Origin: CAZAOY01 sp964486925
GTDB lineage: Bacteria > Bacillota > Clostridia > Oscillospirales > Ruminococcaceae
Direction: 5' to 3'
Length of the DNA stretch: 32,640 nt
Assembly: GCA_964486925.1 (NCBI GenBank)
Contig: CAZAOY010000029.1
Span: 1-32,640 of the forward strand
The stretch's first letter is position 1; each line of letters begins with the position of its first letter. The notes beneath the pieces were generated by a model. It was not told where the DNA came from and searched no databases. It worked only from the letters and a program-made list of their open reading frames with translations. Positions 1-8,700 of the stretch are shown piece after piece. The translations under genes and the position numbers were made by a program.

Positions 1-1
1 T

Positions 2-30
2 GCTGTCGAGAGATCGACAGCTTTTTTTGT
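2..30 (+). terminator. Rho-independent terminator of an upstream gene outside the window
   Basis: An 8-bp perfect inverted repeat (GCTGTCGA / TCGACAGC) with a GAGA loop is followed by a run of seven T. It most likely ends a + strand transcript that begins before the window. Confidence 0.8.
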
Positions 31-63
31 TTAATAGTTTTTAACGGTTATAACAAATAATAG

Positions 64-92
64 TTGAAAGTTTAGCTTGGTTGTGGTATAAT
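64..92 (+). promoter_or_regulatory. sigma-A promoter with extended -10
   Basis: The -35 box TTGAAA (64-69), a 17-bp spacer and the -10 box TATAAT (87-92) are preceded by an extended TGG at 84-86. It should start transcripts near position 99 and drive the leader ORF and the hydrolase that follow. Confidence 0.75.
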
Positions 93-162
93 TGCCATGG
101 GAAGCATTATTAACTAGCGACTTACTTTTTATATATAATTAGTCGAGAAAGGAGGATTTTAA

Positions 163-210
163 GTGAGAAAAGTATTATTAAACAACCTATGGAGGGTATC
201 GCCTCAATAG
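163..210 (+). CDS. candidate 15-aa leader peptide
   Basis: A GTG codon lies seven bases after a strong ribosome binding site (AAAGGAGG, about 148-155) and opens a 15-codon frame, MRKVLLNNLWRVSPQ, ending at TAG 208-210. The hydrolase has its own GGAGG three bases later, so ribosomes ending on this peptide could reload there. No run of one amino acid codon that would suggest classical attenuation is visible; it contains three leucines and one tryptophan. Its Shine-Dalgarno is better than that of the hydrolase, which argues for real translation, but a short peptide cannot be proven from one sequence. Confidence 0.4.
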   Translation: MRKVLLNNLWRVSPQ

Positions 211-221
211 TCGGAGGTAAG

Positions 222-914
222 ATGAAAACTAAAAAGATTACAATAGACAATATACCTACAATTATCTGGGGAGAACCGTCAGATAAGCTTTATATCTTTG
301 TCCACGGTAAAATGTCCTGTAAGGAACATGCCAAAAGCTTTGCCGAGATAGCGCAGAGTAAGGGTTTTCAATCGCTAAGCTTTGACCTGCCTGAACACGG
401 GGAAAGAAAGGATTCTAGCTATCGATGTGATATCTGGAATGGAAAAAAGGATCTTACCGTGATAGGTGACTACAGCTTTACAAACTGGAGAGAGGTATCG
501 TTATATGCTTGCAGTCTGGGTGCATATTTTAGCCTGCACTCCTATATGGATAGAGCGTTAAACAAATGTCTATTTCAGTCGCCCATGTTGGATATGGAGC
601 ATATGATTAGGCAGATGTTCATATGGTTTAATGTTAGTGAGGAAAGACTTAGAGTCGAAAAGGAGATATCAACACCATTTGATGTACTGCGTTACGATTA
701 CTTTCAGTATGTGTTAGAAAATCCTGTTAAAAGGTGGGATATCGAAACCGCAATACTCTATGCCGCAAAGGATAATCTACAGCCCATCGAAATAATTAAG
801 GATTTTGTGAAGGCACATAACTGCAAGCTAACAGTTTCAGAAAGTAGCGAGCACCCTTTTATGCAGAGTGAAGATGAGGCAATTATATCGGATTGGCTAC
901 ACGAGAACATTTAA
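222..914 (+). CDS. alpha/beta-hydrolase family protein
   Basis: This 230-aa protein has the layout of a small cytoplasmic alpha/beta hydrolase. IFVHGK near residue 25 fits the oxyanion-loop HG motif. The nucleophile elbow is YACSLGA with Ser98, in which Ala replaces the first Gly of GxSxG. Asp184 in AAKDN and His211 in SSEHPF are placed to complete the triad. No signal peptide is seen. I chose ATG 222 because GGAGG at 213-217 precedes it; an upstream in-frame ATG at 189 has no ribosome binding site. The gene is the second frame of a transcript starting near 99, behind a possible leader peptide. The substrate (ester, lactone or lipid) cannot be told; an esterase or thioesterase-like role is possible. 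Confidence 0.8.
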   Translation: MKTKKITIDNIPTIIWGEPSDKLYIFVHGKMSCKEHAKSFAEIAQSKGFQSLSFDLPEHGERKDSSYRCDIWNGKKDLTVIGDYSFTNWREVSLYACSLGAYFSLHSYMDRALNKCLFQSPMLDMEHMIRQMFIWFNVSEERLRVEKEISTPFDVLRYDYFQYVLENPVKRWDIETAILYAAKDNLQPIEIIKDFVKAHNCKLTVSESSEHPFMQSEDEAIISDWLHENI

Positions 915-991
915 CGGTGTAGGTAGTCTAGGGAATTTATGTTTAATAGGTGGAATTTTATATAAATATGTAATAAACGTAGGGTGGCATT

Positions 992-1498
992 ATGGCTGGA
1001 TATTGTGCGATTGCATTGCTAGATGATGGCGCGAGAGAAAAAATCATCTCACTACAAAGAGCGTTAGGGCGAACAGAAAATTTTTCTGCTCATATTACAT
1101 TAGCTGTTTATGATAATATAGACGAGGATGTACTGGTTGATTGGACAAAGCAGATTGTAAAGACGCATAAGCCGTTTTCATTTTTCTATTCATCCATTGG
1201 GCTAATGTATAGGTGCAACGTTTTTGCTAATCCAAATACCACCCTTCAGCTATTACAGCTATATACCGACTTTCATCAAAGGTATGATGAGTTATGTGTT
1301 GACTATAACTCAATGAAAAACGGGCAGTGGCTTCAACATACCAGTATCCACTATTCGTATGATGTCAAAGAAGCAAAACGAATCTTTTGTCTGGCGGTTG
1401 ATCTTTTTGAGCCGTTTAAAGCAGAGGTAGTTGGGATAAAGGTGACTAAGGTATTAACCTCTGGATATAGAGATGTTTATGTTGGTAGGTTTAACTAG
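992..1498 (+). CDS. 2H phosphoesterase (2'-5' RNA ligase-like) family protein
   Basis: The 168-aa product carries the two paired histidine motifs that define the 2H phosphoesterase superfamily: H34-x-T36 in SAHITLA and H116-x-S118 in LQHTSIHY. The 82-residue separation is normal for the fold. Family members open cyclic phosphodiesters or hydrolyse 2'-5' linked nucleotides; the substrate here is unknown. The start is ATG 992 behind a GGGTGG ribosome binding site. It lies 77 bp after the hydrolase in the same direction with no terminator between, so co-transcription is plausible. It is cytoplasmic, with no signal or membrane segment. Confidence 0.75.
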   Translation: MAGYCAIALLDDGAREKIISLQRALGRTENFSAHITLAVYDNIDEDVLVDWTKQIVKTHKPFSFFYSSIGLMYRCNVFANPNTTLQLLQLYTDFHQRYDELCVDYNSMKNGQWLQHTSIHYSYDVKEAKRIFCLAVDLFEPFKAEVVGIKVTKVLTSGYRDVYVGRFN

Positions 1499-1671
1499 GT
1501 ATAACACATCCTAAAAATGCATTTACACAGAAGGTAAAATATGTAGCTGATTTTTACCTATCAAGTGATAAAGGTGAAGATAGAGAATTTCTCTATCTGT
1601 CTAAGCAAGAGATGGATGATTTTGTTAAAGGAACGATAGATACATTATTACTTAGTCACTTAGTGGTATAA
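1495..1671 (+). pseudogene. short coding relic without a start codon
   Basis: An open frame of 58 codons runs from 1495 to TAA 1669-1671 and reads like real protein (for example KYVADFYLSSDKGEDREFLY). It has no usable start: an in-frame stop lies at 1492-1494, and the only internal ATG (about codon 40) has no ribosome binding site. It probably is the 3' end of a decayed gene. It begins almost exactly where the 2H phosphoesterase gene ends, which suggests a deletion that fused the two. I do not recognise the family. Confidence 0.35.
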
Positions 1672-1771
1672 GCTATGCTTACTACATTTAAGTGCCGAAA
1701 TAATAGAGAATATCTATATTGTAAAAAGGTATAGTTAGATTAGGATATTTTAAATTTAGGTGAGGTGAAGG

Positions 1772-2260
1772 ATGAAGGATTACATATTTTCATTAGCAGA
1801 ATATGATGATATTCCCGAAATAGTTAGTATATATAAAAGCTTGGTTGGTACTCCCGGATGTACATGGGATGACGAATATCCAAGTGCTGAATCGGCAACG
1901 GAAGATATTAAGGGAGAATCGTTATACATACTTAAGGATAAGGATACGATAGTAGCTGTCGCGTCTATAGGCAAGTTTGATGAGCTTGGTCACCTACAGT
2001 GGAAGCCTAAAAATGCTTGCGAATTAGCTAGGATAGGGGTTATCCCAACAGCACAAGGACAAGGTATAGGCAGTATTATCCTTAAAAAATTAATTGAAGC
2101 AGCAAAGGAAAGCGGATATGATGGTATAAGGATGTTAGTAAGCAAAACAAACCCTTCTGCTTTGGCTTTATATGATAAGAATGGTTTTGAGAGATGTGGA
2201 CAGACATTTATGTTTAATATGGATTTTTACTGCTATCAGATGACCTTTGATGTAACATAA
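1772..2260 (+). CDS. GNAT family N-acetyltransferase
   Basis: The 162-aa product is a single-domain GNAT. Motif A is clear: a beta strand ELARIGVIP followed by the pyrophosphate-binding loop QGQGIG at residues 95-100 and a helix. Motif B is NPSALALYDKNGFERCG near the C terminus, with the usual Tyr as candidate general acid. It should move an acetyl group from acetyl-CoA to an unknown amine. The start ATG 1772 follows GGTGAGGTGAAGG, a purine-rich ribosome binding site. It is followed by a terminator at 2313, so it is probably a separate transcript from the second GNAT. Confidence 0.85.
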   Translation: MKDYIFSLAEYDDIPEIVSIYKSLVGTPGCTWDDEYPSAESATEDIKGESLYILKDKDTIVAVASIGKFDELGHLQWKPKNACELARIGVIPTAQGQGIGSIILKKLIEAAKESGYDGIRMLVSKTNPSALALYDKNGFERCGQTFMFNMDFYCYQMTFDVT

Positions 2261-2312
2261 TAGGTATAGTTAATTTTAAGCAACTATAAGTTAAGTAGGT
2301 AAGAATAAGCAC

Positions 2313-2344
2313 AAGCCGTACGACGTTAGTCTGACGGCTTTTGA
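2313..2344 (+). terminator. probable Rho-independent terminator
   Basis: AAGCCGT (2313-2319) pairs with ACGGCTT (2334-2340); an inner GAC/GTC pair extends the stem beyond a two-base internal loop. Only a short T run follows, so termination may be weak. Confidence 0.6.
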
Positions 2345-2491
2345 CTTATAATAACAGCTTTGGTGTTTTAGGTTAAGCCAAAAACTAGCTTATAATGTTG
2401 TGTAGAGTAAGACTGTATATATGTATCTGATAAAGACAGGTAAATTGCCATTAAGTTTTAGATGAAATAAATAATCTAATGGGGAGATAAG

Positions 2492-3019
2492 ATGGAAATG
2501 ATAAATACAATGCGATTGAACATAAGAAAGTTTTTACAGACCGACTGGCAGGATCTGTATGAATACCTATCGCAAGCGGAGGTAGTAAAATACGAACCCT
2601 ATGACCCATTTACAAAGGAGCAGGCAAAACAGGAAGCGGTTAGGCGGTCAAATAATCCAGATTTTTGGGCAGTCTGTTTGCAGGACACCGGAAAGCTTAT
2701 CGGGAACGTGTATCTCGCTAAACAGGAGTTTGATACTTGGGAATTAGGTTACGTATTTAACCAAAGCTACCAGAATAAAGGTTATGCAACCGAGGCTGTT
2801 AGAGCGTTACTGGATGAGGTTTTTATTAATCAAAACGCACATCGGGTTATCGCGATGTGCAATCCCTTAAACACCTCATCATGGAAGCTTCTTGAACGAT
2901 TAAATATGCGAAAGGAAGCACACATGATAAGGAATATTTGGTTTTTTAAGGATGAGGATAACAATCCTATATGGCAGGATACCTATCAATACGCAGTCCT
3001 CAAAGAGGAATGGAAGTAG
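2492..3019 (+). CDS. GNAT family N-acetyltransferase, RimJ/RimL-like
   Basis: The 175-aa product matches the RimJ/RimL-type (Acetyltransf_3) branch of GNAT. It opens with TMRLNIRKF, has the typical WELGYVFNQSYQNKGYATEA with the acetyl-CoA loop QNKGYAT at 94-100, and later NTSSWKLLERLNMRKEAHM, the family's N-x-x-S-x-x-L-x-x-x-x-M pattern. Members acetylate ribosomal protein N termini, antibiotics or other amines; the substrate is unknown. GGGGAG six bases upstream supports ATG 2492; ATG 2498 is an alternative start. The stop lies five bases before the first N gap, so the 3' flank is uncertain but the gene itself is complete. Confidence 0.85.
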   Translation: MEMINTMRLNIRKFLQTDWQDLYEYLSQAEVVKYEPYDPFTKEQAKQEAVRRSNNPDFWAVCLQDTGKLIGNVYLAKQEFDTWELGYVFNQSYQNKGYATEAVRALLDEVFINQNAHRVIAMCNPLNTSSWKLLERLNMRKEAHMIRNIWFFKDEDNNPIWQDTYQYAVLKEEWK

Positions 3020-3024
3020 CTTTA

Positions 3025-3124
3025 NNNNNNNNNNNNNNNNNNNNNNNNNNNNNNNNNNNNNNNNNNNNNNNNNNNNNNNNNNNNNNNNNNNNNNNNNNNN
3101 NNNNNNNNNNNNNNNNNNNNNNNN
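3025..3124. other. 100-N scaffold gap
   Basis: Exactly 100 unknown bases. The ten bases before the gap (AGTAGCTTTA, 3015-3024) are repeated directly after it (3125-3134), so the two contig ends probably overlap and the true gap may be absent. Confidence 0.95.
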
Positions 3125-3185
3125 AGTAGCTTTATATGCGGTTATGGGTTTATATATTTAAGGTATAGATTTTAGTATACAGCTA

Positions 3186-3216
3186 TTGACTTTGACACCG
3201 TGTCGTACTTTATAAT
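3186..3216 (+). promoter_or_regulatory. MerR-type promoter with 19-bp spacer and operator dyad
   Basis: TTGACT (3186-3191) and TATAAT (3211-3216) are 19 bp apart. The spacer holds the perfect palindrome GACAC-C-GTGTC (3194-3204). An over-long spacer with a central dyad is the signature of MerR-family promoters, where the activator untwists the DNA. The MerR gene starts about 110 bp downstream, so autoregulation is the natural reading. Confidence 0.8.
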
Positions 3217-3328
3217 GGGATTATAGCAGTTAGTCTTTTTATGTTATTACAGAGTTTCAATAATTAGAGCATTTACATAATTAATGGACAAAAGGCAGCT
3301 GGCTTAGAAAAAGAAATGAGGTTTGATT

Positions 3329-4345
3329 ATGGAGCTTTATACTATTAGTCAGGTTTCTAAGGATTACAAAGTTTCAACAAGGATGCTAAGGTATTATGAA
3401 CAGATGGGTTTAATTGAAAGTCTGCGAAAGGAGGATTATGCCTATCGGGTTTATGATGAAACCGCTATCAGCCGACTTCGGCAGATTATCGTGCTACGAA
3501 AGCTTAGGATTCCACTAAAGCAGATTGTAAGTATCCTTAACAATTCTGATGCGGTAGAGGTAGTAGAGATCTTTAGGCAGAACATTAGCCAGTTAGACGA
3601 TGAGATTACTGCACTTTCAACCGTTAAATTGATATTAACGCAGTTTGCACAGGAGATTAGCGCAAAGACTGATGTTAAGTTAAAGCTATTAGAGGATGAA
3701 GCTTTGTATACCACTATTAGTGCTCTTTCTTTTTCTGATAATAAAATTAAAGAAAGAACGGAGAATGTGACTATGGAAGAGTTAAGCAAATCTAACGAGG
3801 AATTGATGAAGCTAGAGGATAGAGATGTGCGGATAGTACATCTGCCGCCAATGACGGTAGCCGCCGCCTACGCCACAGGCGAAGGGTGCGAGGGTAAAGC
3901 ACTTGATATGATAAGTAAATTTACCAAAGAGAGCGGACTGCTAAAGATTAAACCCGATGCACGCAGTTTTGGGTTTGACTGCTCTAAGGGTACGGCGGGG
4001 GTTGGCGAAGGCTCTCATGTATATGAGGTGTGGGTGTCTGTGCCAAGCGATATGGAGATACCTGCGCCACTTGTAAAACGTGAGTTTAAGGGTGGGCTGT
4101 ATGCCGCTCATGTTTTAAGGGAATGGGATTTCCAGGATTGGCGAAGGCTAAGGGAATGGGTTAACGCAAGCAATAGATACGACAACGACTGGGGTTCACC
4201 ACGTTGGGAGTCAGACGAAACAGACTTTGGGCAGGGATTTGAAGAGACGCTTAACTTTTACAACTATATCGAAAAGCATAACTCCCAGATGAACTATCTA
4301 CAGCTTGATTTAATGTTTCCGATAAAGGAGAAGGAGAATGGATGA
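3329..4345 (+). CDS. MerR family transcriptional regulator with GyrI-like effector domain
   Basis: The 338-aa protein starts with a MerR winged helix-turn-helix (residues 1-70: YTISQVSKDYKVSTRMLRYY, then the wing YRVYDE). A helical linker with dimerisation coiled coil follows (about 75-150). The C-terminal half (about 160-335) resembles the GyrI-like/AraC effector-binding fold, including a GGLYAAHVL strand and a LDLMFPI end. This is the BltR/BmrR-like layout, so it probably senses a hydrophobic or cationic small molecule and activates its own promoter. ATG 3329 with GAGG at 3318-3321 is preferred over TTG 3323. No efflux pump lies next to it; instead its stop overlaps the DUF6273 gene, which would be co-induced. 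Confidence 0.85.
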   Translation: MELYTISQVSKDYKVSTRMLRYYEQMGLIESLRKEDYAYRVYDETAISRLRQIIVLRKLRIPLKQIVSILNNSDAVEVVEIFRQNISQLDDEITALSTVKLILTQFAQEISAKTDVKLKLLEDEALYTTISALSFSDNKIKERTENVTMEELSKSNEELMKLEDRDVRIVHLPPMTVAAAYATGEGCEGKALDMISKFTKESGLLKIKPDARSFGFDCSKGTAGVGEGSHVYEVWVSVPSDMEIPAPLVKREFKGGLYAAHVLREWDFQDWRRLREWVNASNRYDNDWGSPRWESDETDFGQGFEETLNFYNYIEKHNSQMNYLQLDLMFPIKEKENG

Positions 4346-4949
4346 GTTTAATGTCGGTTTTATAGTCAACTTTGGTGGATATAGCTGGAGGGTTCTTGAT
4401 AAACAAAAGGATAGGGCACTGGTTATTACCGAATATATTGTTGAACAGCGTAGCTATCATAATGTGTATGAAGCTATAACCTGGGCGGATTGCTCGCTTA
4501 GGGAGTATCTTAACGGCGAGTTTTACTACAGATTTACAAAAGCTGATAGGGAGAGGATTATCCCGGTACTTAATAAGACCCCAGACAATGAATGGTACGG
4601 AACATATGGCGGGGAGGACACCCTTGACAGGATATTTTTGCTTAGCATATCGGAAGTGGTGTGTAGATACTTTGGGGATAGCTCTGCAAAGCTTTATAAT
4701 CCTGGTAAAAATCAAAGATACTGGTTTGAGCGAAAGGATGAAAACAACAGCAAACGGATAACCAAGGTAGAGAGCGAAAGCTGGAATAACTGGTGGTGGC
4801 TTCGTTCGCCTGGGAGGGTTGGAGTAAAGGCTGTCTATATTCATGGTGACGGAAATATAGGGATTCAGGGTAACAACGTCTTAAAGGGTAATCTAGCCGA
4901 CGGCAGATGTGTAGGTGGGGTTCGCCCCGCTTTATGGTTAAAGCTGTAG
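4338..4949 (+). CDS. DUF6273 domain protein
   Basis: The 203-aa product has the DUF6273 hallmarks: an opening with GGYSWRVLDKQKDRALVI, a middle TWADCSLREYLNGEF, and the C-terminal block WWWLRSPG (152-159) and GGVRPALWLKL (193-203). Function is unknown; such domains often occur in surface or defence-adjacent proteins of Clostridia and resemble the sulfatase-modifying-factor type fold. No signal peptide is present. It starts eight bases inside the MerR gene (AAGGAGAAGGAG then ATG 4338), so translation is coupled to the regulator. That makes it a probable target or partner of the MerR switch. Confidence 0.75.
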   Translation: MDEFNVGFIVNFGGYSWRVLDKQKDRALVITEYIVEQRSYHNVYEAITWADCSLREYLNGEFYYRFTKADRERIIPVLNKTPDNEWYGTYGGEDTLDRIFLLSISEVVCRYFGDSSAKLYNPGKNQRYWFERKDENNSKRITKVESESWNNWWWLRSPGRVGVKAVYIHGDGNIGIQGNNVLKGNLADGRCVGGVRPALWLKL

Positions 4950-5089
4950 GGGGTAGGTGTATTATATGGTGTGCATTAGAGGATGGTAAAACAGTTTTTG
5001 TATTTGGTTTAGTAGAAAACAACACACTATCGTGATACACCGATATTCACTCATTAGTTAAATATACATATATAAAGGATAAAACTATT

Positions 5090-5704
5090 ATGAAACTTAT
5101 CGACATTACCCATACCCTTAATGAGCAAACCCCTACCTATCCGGGGGACTACAAAACTACCATTACAGAGTATAAAACCATACAAAAGGACTACTACAGC
5201 GCCTACCTGCTACAGTCGGGACTCCACACGGGCACACATATCGACATACCCATGCACCTTGTAGAGCACAACAAAACCGTCAAGGACTTTTCGGTGGACT
5301 GCTTTATAGGTAACGGAGTTTTGCTTGATGTAAGGGGAGAAAACCCCATTACCATGAAGGACAGCTACAGGGATACTATCCAATCGGGGGATGTGGTACT
5401 ACTCTACACAGCGTTTGATGAGCGGTATCAAGACGAGGAGTATTTTAATCAACACCCTACGGTAGGGGAGGAGCTTGCTAAATTTCTGTTAGACTTAAAT
5501 ATTAAAATGCTCGGTATGGACATGCCTGCACCAGACCATCCGCCCTACACCTTTCATAAGGCACTGCTAAGGAAAGGGATCTTTGTTTTGGAAAACCTAA
5601 CAAACCTACAAAGCTTAGTAGGTGTGAAGAGATTTACAGTTATGGCGCTTCCTCTAAAGATAGAGGCGGAAGCTAGCTTTGTAAGGGCGGTTTGTATTGT
5701 ATAA
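5090..5704 (+). CDS. cyclase family protein (kynurenine formamidase-like)
   Basis: The 204-aa protein belongs to the cyclase/KynB metal-hydrolase family. The metal-binding signature H46-TGT-H50-I-D52-IP-M-H56 is complete, and LGMDMPAPDH later in the chain fits the second active-site region. Family members hydrolyse N-formylkynurenine, isatin or other amides and lactones; there is no tryptophan-degradation gene nearby, so the substrate stays open. Length and ends are normal. The ribosome binding site (AAGGA) is somewhat far from ATG 5090. It ends at a strong bidirectional terminator that separates it from the convergent glycosidase operon. Confidence 0.85.
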   Translation: MKLIDITHTLNEQTPTYPGDYKTTITEYKTIQKDYYSAYLLQSGLHTGTHIDIPMHLVEHNKTVKDFSVDCFIGNGVLLDVRGENPITMKDSYRDTIQSGDVVLLYTAFDERYQDEEYFNQHPTVGEELAKFLLDLNIKMLGMDMPAPDHPPYTFHKALLRKGIFVLENLTNLQSLVGVKRFTVMALPLKIEAEASFVRAVCIV

Positions 5705-5719
5705 TTTGTAATAAAAGAT

Positions 5720-5766
5720 AATCTACACACTAACAGTAGTAATGCCTGTTAGTGTGTAGATTTTTA
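5720..5766. terminator. bidirectional terminator between convergent genes
   Basis: A perfect 17-bp inverted repeat (AATCTACACACTAACAG at 5720-5736 and its complement at 5746-5762) has a 9-base loop. T-rich sequence follows on both strands. It serves the cyclase gene (+) and the GH94 gene (-). Confidence 0.9.
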
Positions 5767-5780
5767 TACTATTAAGTATA

Positions 5781-8700
5781 TTATACTAAAACTTCAATGG
5801 TGCAACCATCTTGCAGTAGAGCGCTATCTATCATAATACCACCCTGACGGTAAGGGTTTGGTACTGTTGTACCCTCTAGCTTTTGATCTGCAATGTACAG
5901 GCTAACGCCGTCATTGTTACCACTTAGCTTATATTTGAATGTCACATTCTTGCCAAAACAGCTGTAGCTAAAGGTTAGTCCGTCAAGGGTTTTCGGTAGT
6001 ACAGGGTCAACAACCAGATTACTTGCGTTAAAGCGGATACCGAGGATGTTTGATACAACCTGATTTAGGTAGATTCCAGGGCCGCTAGAGTATAGCCTCC
6101 ACCCGCCTTTTACCGCTACCGAACCGTCATACAGCTTGTTAAAGTTGTCGTAGTAGTCGTAGCGATCCGTAAATAAACCGTCCGAACTGCTAAAGTATAG
6201 GTTACTCTGGCGGGTTACTGCGTTAGGGACAGCCTCCTTAATGTTAATCGGGTTAATCTGGAATAGTGCCTCCCAAACCCTGTCGCTGTAGCCTAGCTTT
6301 GCTACCGCTTCGATATAACGTATGTGTGCGTGAACGTACTGTAAACCGATCTCACGTCCTACATTCGCCGCCTGCTCTGCACGGCAGAATAGCTTACTTA
6401 CCCCACCGCTGTACCGTGTCGGTAGGTTCATCAGCCGAACCCCATCAGGACATTTTAGCTTTTGATCCACCACCTGAATGTTAACCTTAGCCTGCTCTGG
6501 GGATACCATCTGTGCGATAACACTGCGTGTCATCGGTAGTAGCCTGTAGTTTATCCCTGTCATGGTGTCGTTTGGGTGGAGCATTGGTTTAAAGCTACCG
6601 TCATCGTCACGGTAGACAAACCCTGCGATTACCCCGTCGATTAGCAGAATATCCATAAAGGACTGTTTCATGCTGTCTGCCATCTGTGAAAGCTCTTTGG
6701 AATAGGCGGCGTCGATATCGGATAACATTCTGCCTAGTCGGTCTACCACCTGATACGCTAAGCCTTGTGTCCATGCGCTTACAAGCTTAACCTTTAGCTC
6801 CTCATCCGCCGGTTGTAGGGTATCGTCCCAGTCGCCGCCCGCATAGGAGATTAGCGATGTACCCTCCAAAAAGCGACTGCGTATAGTACTGCAAGCTAGC
6901 TTAATATGCTCTAGTAACGTCTGTTTAACCTCGCTTTGGCTACCGCTTGCGGTAATGTATGGGATAACCTCGTTAAGCACCGCTTTATCACCCGACTGCT
7001 CGATATAGTCCGCCACAATCTTAAGCGGCCATAACACCACGTCACCATGACATTCATGTGCATGCATTGTGTACCGATCAAACATAAACCACTGCGGCCA
7101 TTCATGGGTATCAATAATCTGGTGTGCGAATATCTTAATCAGCACATCCCTTGCAAGGCTGTAGCTTTGGGTCATGAGGAAGAACTCCATAGGGCCTTGA
7201 CACACGTCACGTGTACCCCAAGCCGCCCCGCCCGGTTGCTCTAACCCATGCGGTACCGCAAAATGCACCATTGCGTTATGGGTGTACCACAAAGCGATTT
7301 CATTTAGCTTTTCAAGGTTATTATCCCCGCCGTCAAGCTTAAGGTTAAAGCCGTTAGTAAGCTTTGAGTAAAGCTTTGTATACCTACTAACCTCATCCTC
7401 AAAGCTATAGGTAGTAAAGCTAGTATCGATAGAGTCACCTTCTAGGTTTCCACGGATAACAAGCTGGAAGCTGTCGGTAGGGGAGAGGGTTAGGGTTAGC
7501 AGACTTCCGTTATAGGTTTTACCATCGCTAAAAAAGACAGAGTCGTCGCTGTAGCTAAATTCTTTGTTTGGTATCGAGATAGCATAGCTTAGGTTTGGAT
7601 ATGGATTACCCGCCCAAACCTTTTTATCAGGCTTAAATACCAAAGTATGCGGGTCGGCTACCTCCATCTCGATATCGTTTGTAAACTCATTATCCCCCAT
7701 AGCAAGCTGTGTGGTTACGATAAACTCGTACACCTTGCCCGAGGTAGAGCGAACATCAAGCACAATATCTGTCTTATCAAACACTGCAAAGCTTGTTACG
7801 ATAATGCTGTCACAACCAGTATTATCAGTAACATCATAGTACCAACGTGAGAAGTTCATCCCCATCTCATATGCAGACGGAAGTCCTAGTAGCTTGTATC
7901 CGTCCGACAGCTTTACAAGTATCCGCTGACCGTAGTGTTTAAGAACGTTTAGCACACCTCGTGGGGTGGAGATAAACTTATGCATTGAGGTGTTTCCTGC
8001 AACGGTCTGACCGTTAAACAGTCCGTATATGTAGTTTGTTGAGGTTATAAGGTTGCTGTTTACCTTATTTGTATCTAGGGCGGTGGTTATAACATGACCG
8101 TGAGGACGTTCGCACAACAGCTCCTTTTGTTGCAGTACAACATGGGTATGGCTGTCGGTGAAGAATGATAAAACCTCTTTATTATCACCGTATTCCTCTA
8201 GCTTGCGGTCTGGGAATGTCTTATCTATCCTGTTGTTATCCCACTTTTGGGAGGTGTAGGTTTCGGTAAATGTGTTGGTAAACTCTGGTCTTAGTGTAAT
8301 TTGAGGACAGGTACTGGCGTTACAGCTACAGATACCTTTATACTGCTCTAGTGCAGTCATAGCTTCGCCGATAAATTCTGGCTTAGTGATAGCGGTAGGG
8401 TGGTTTTCTTTGAAGATACCATAGAAGGTAAAGGCGTGTTCGCCCTGTAGCGTTATCTGCTCGGTCTGTAGCACTGTGTAGGAAAACTCATACTGGTAGT
8501 TAACGCTCGGTAGCGGCTTCTCCAGTAGCTCTGGTTTGCCTGTAGCTTTGTAGGATAGACCAAAAAACTGTGTGCCGTCGGTGCAGTAACCTACCGCTTT
8601 ACCACGAATCATCCCCTGTGACAGATATGGGAAGCCGTCTCCTTGTTGCTGATTTTGGCGGGAACAGATGGTAAATCCGTTCTCCGTATCACATATGGTA

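Noticed and set aside
2952..3161. Open frame running through the first N gap
   Set aside because: It exists only because unknown bases have no stop codons, and it overlaps the GNAT gene out of frame.
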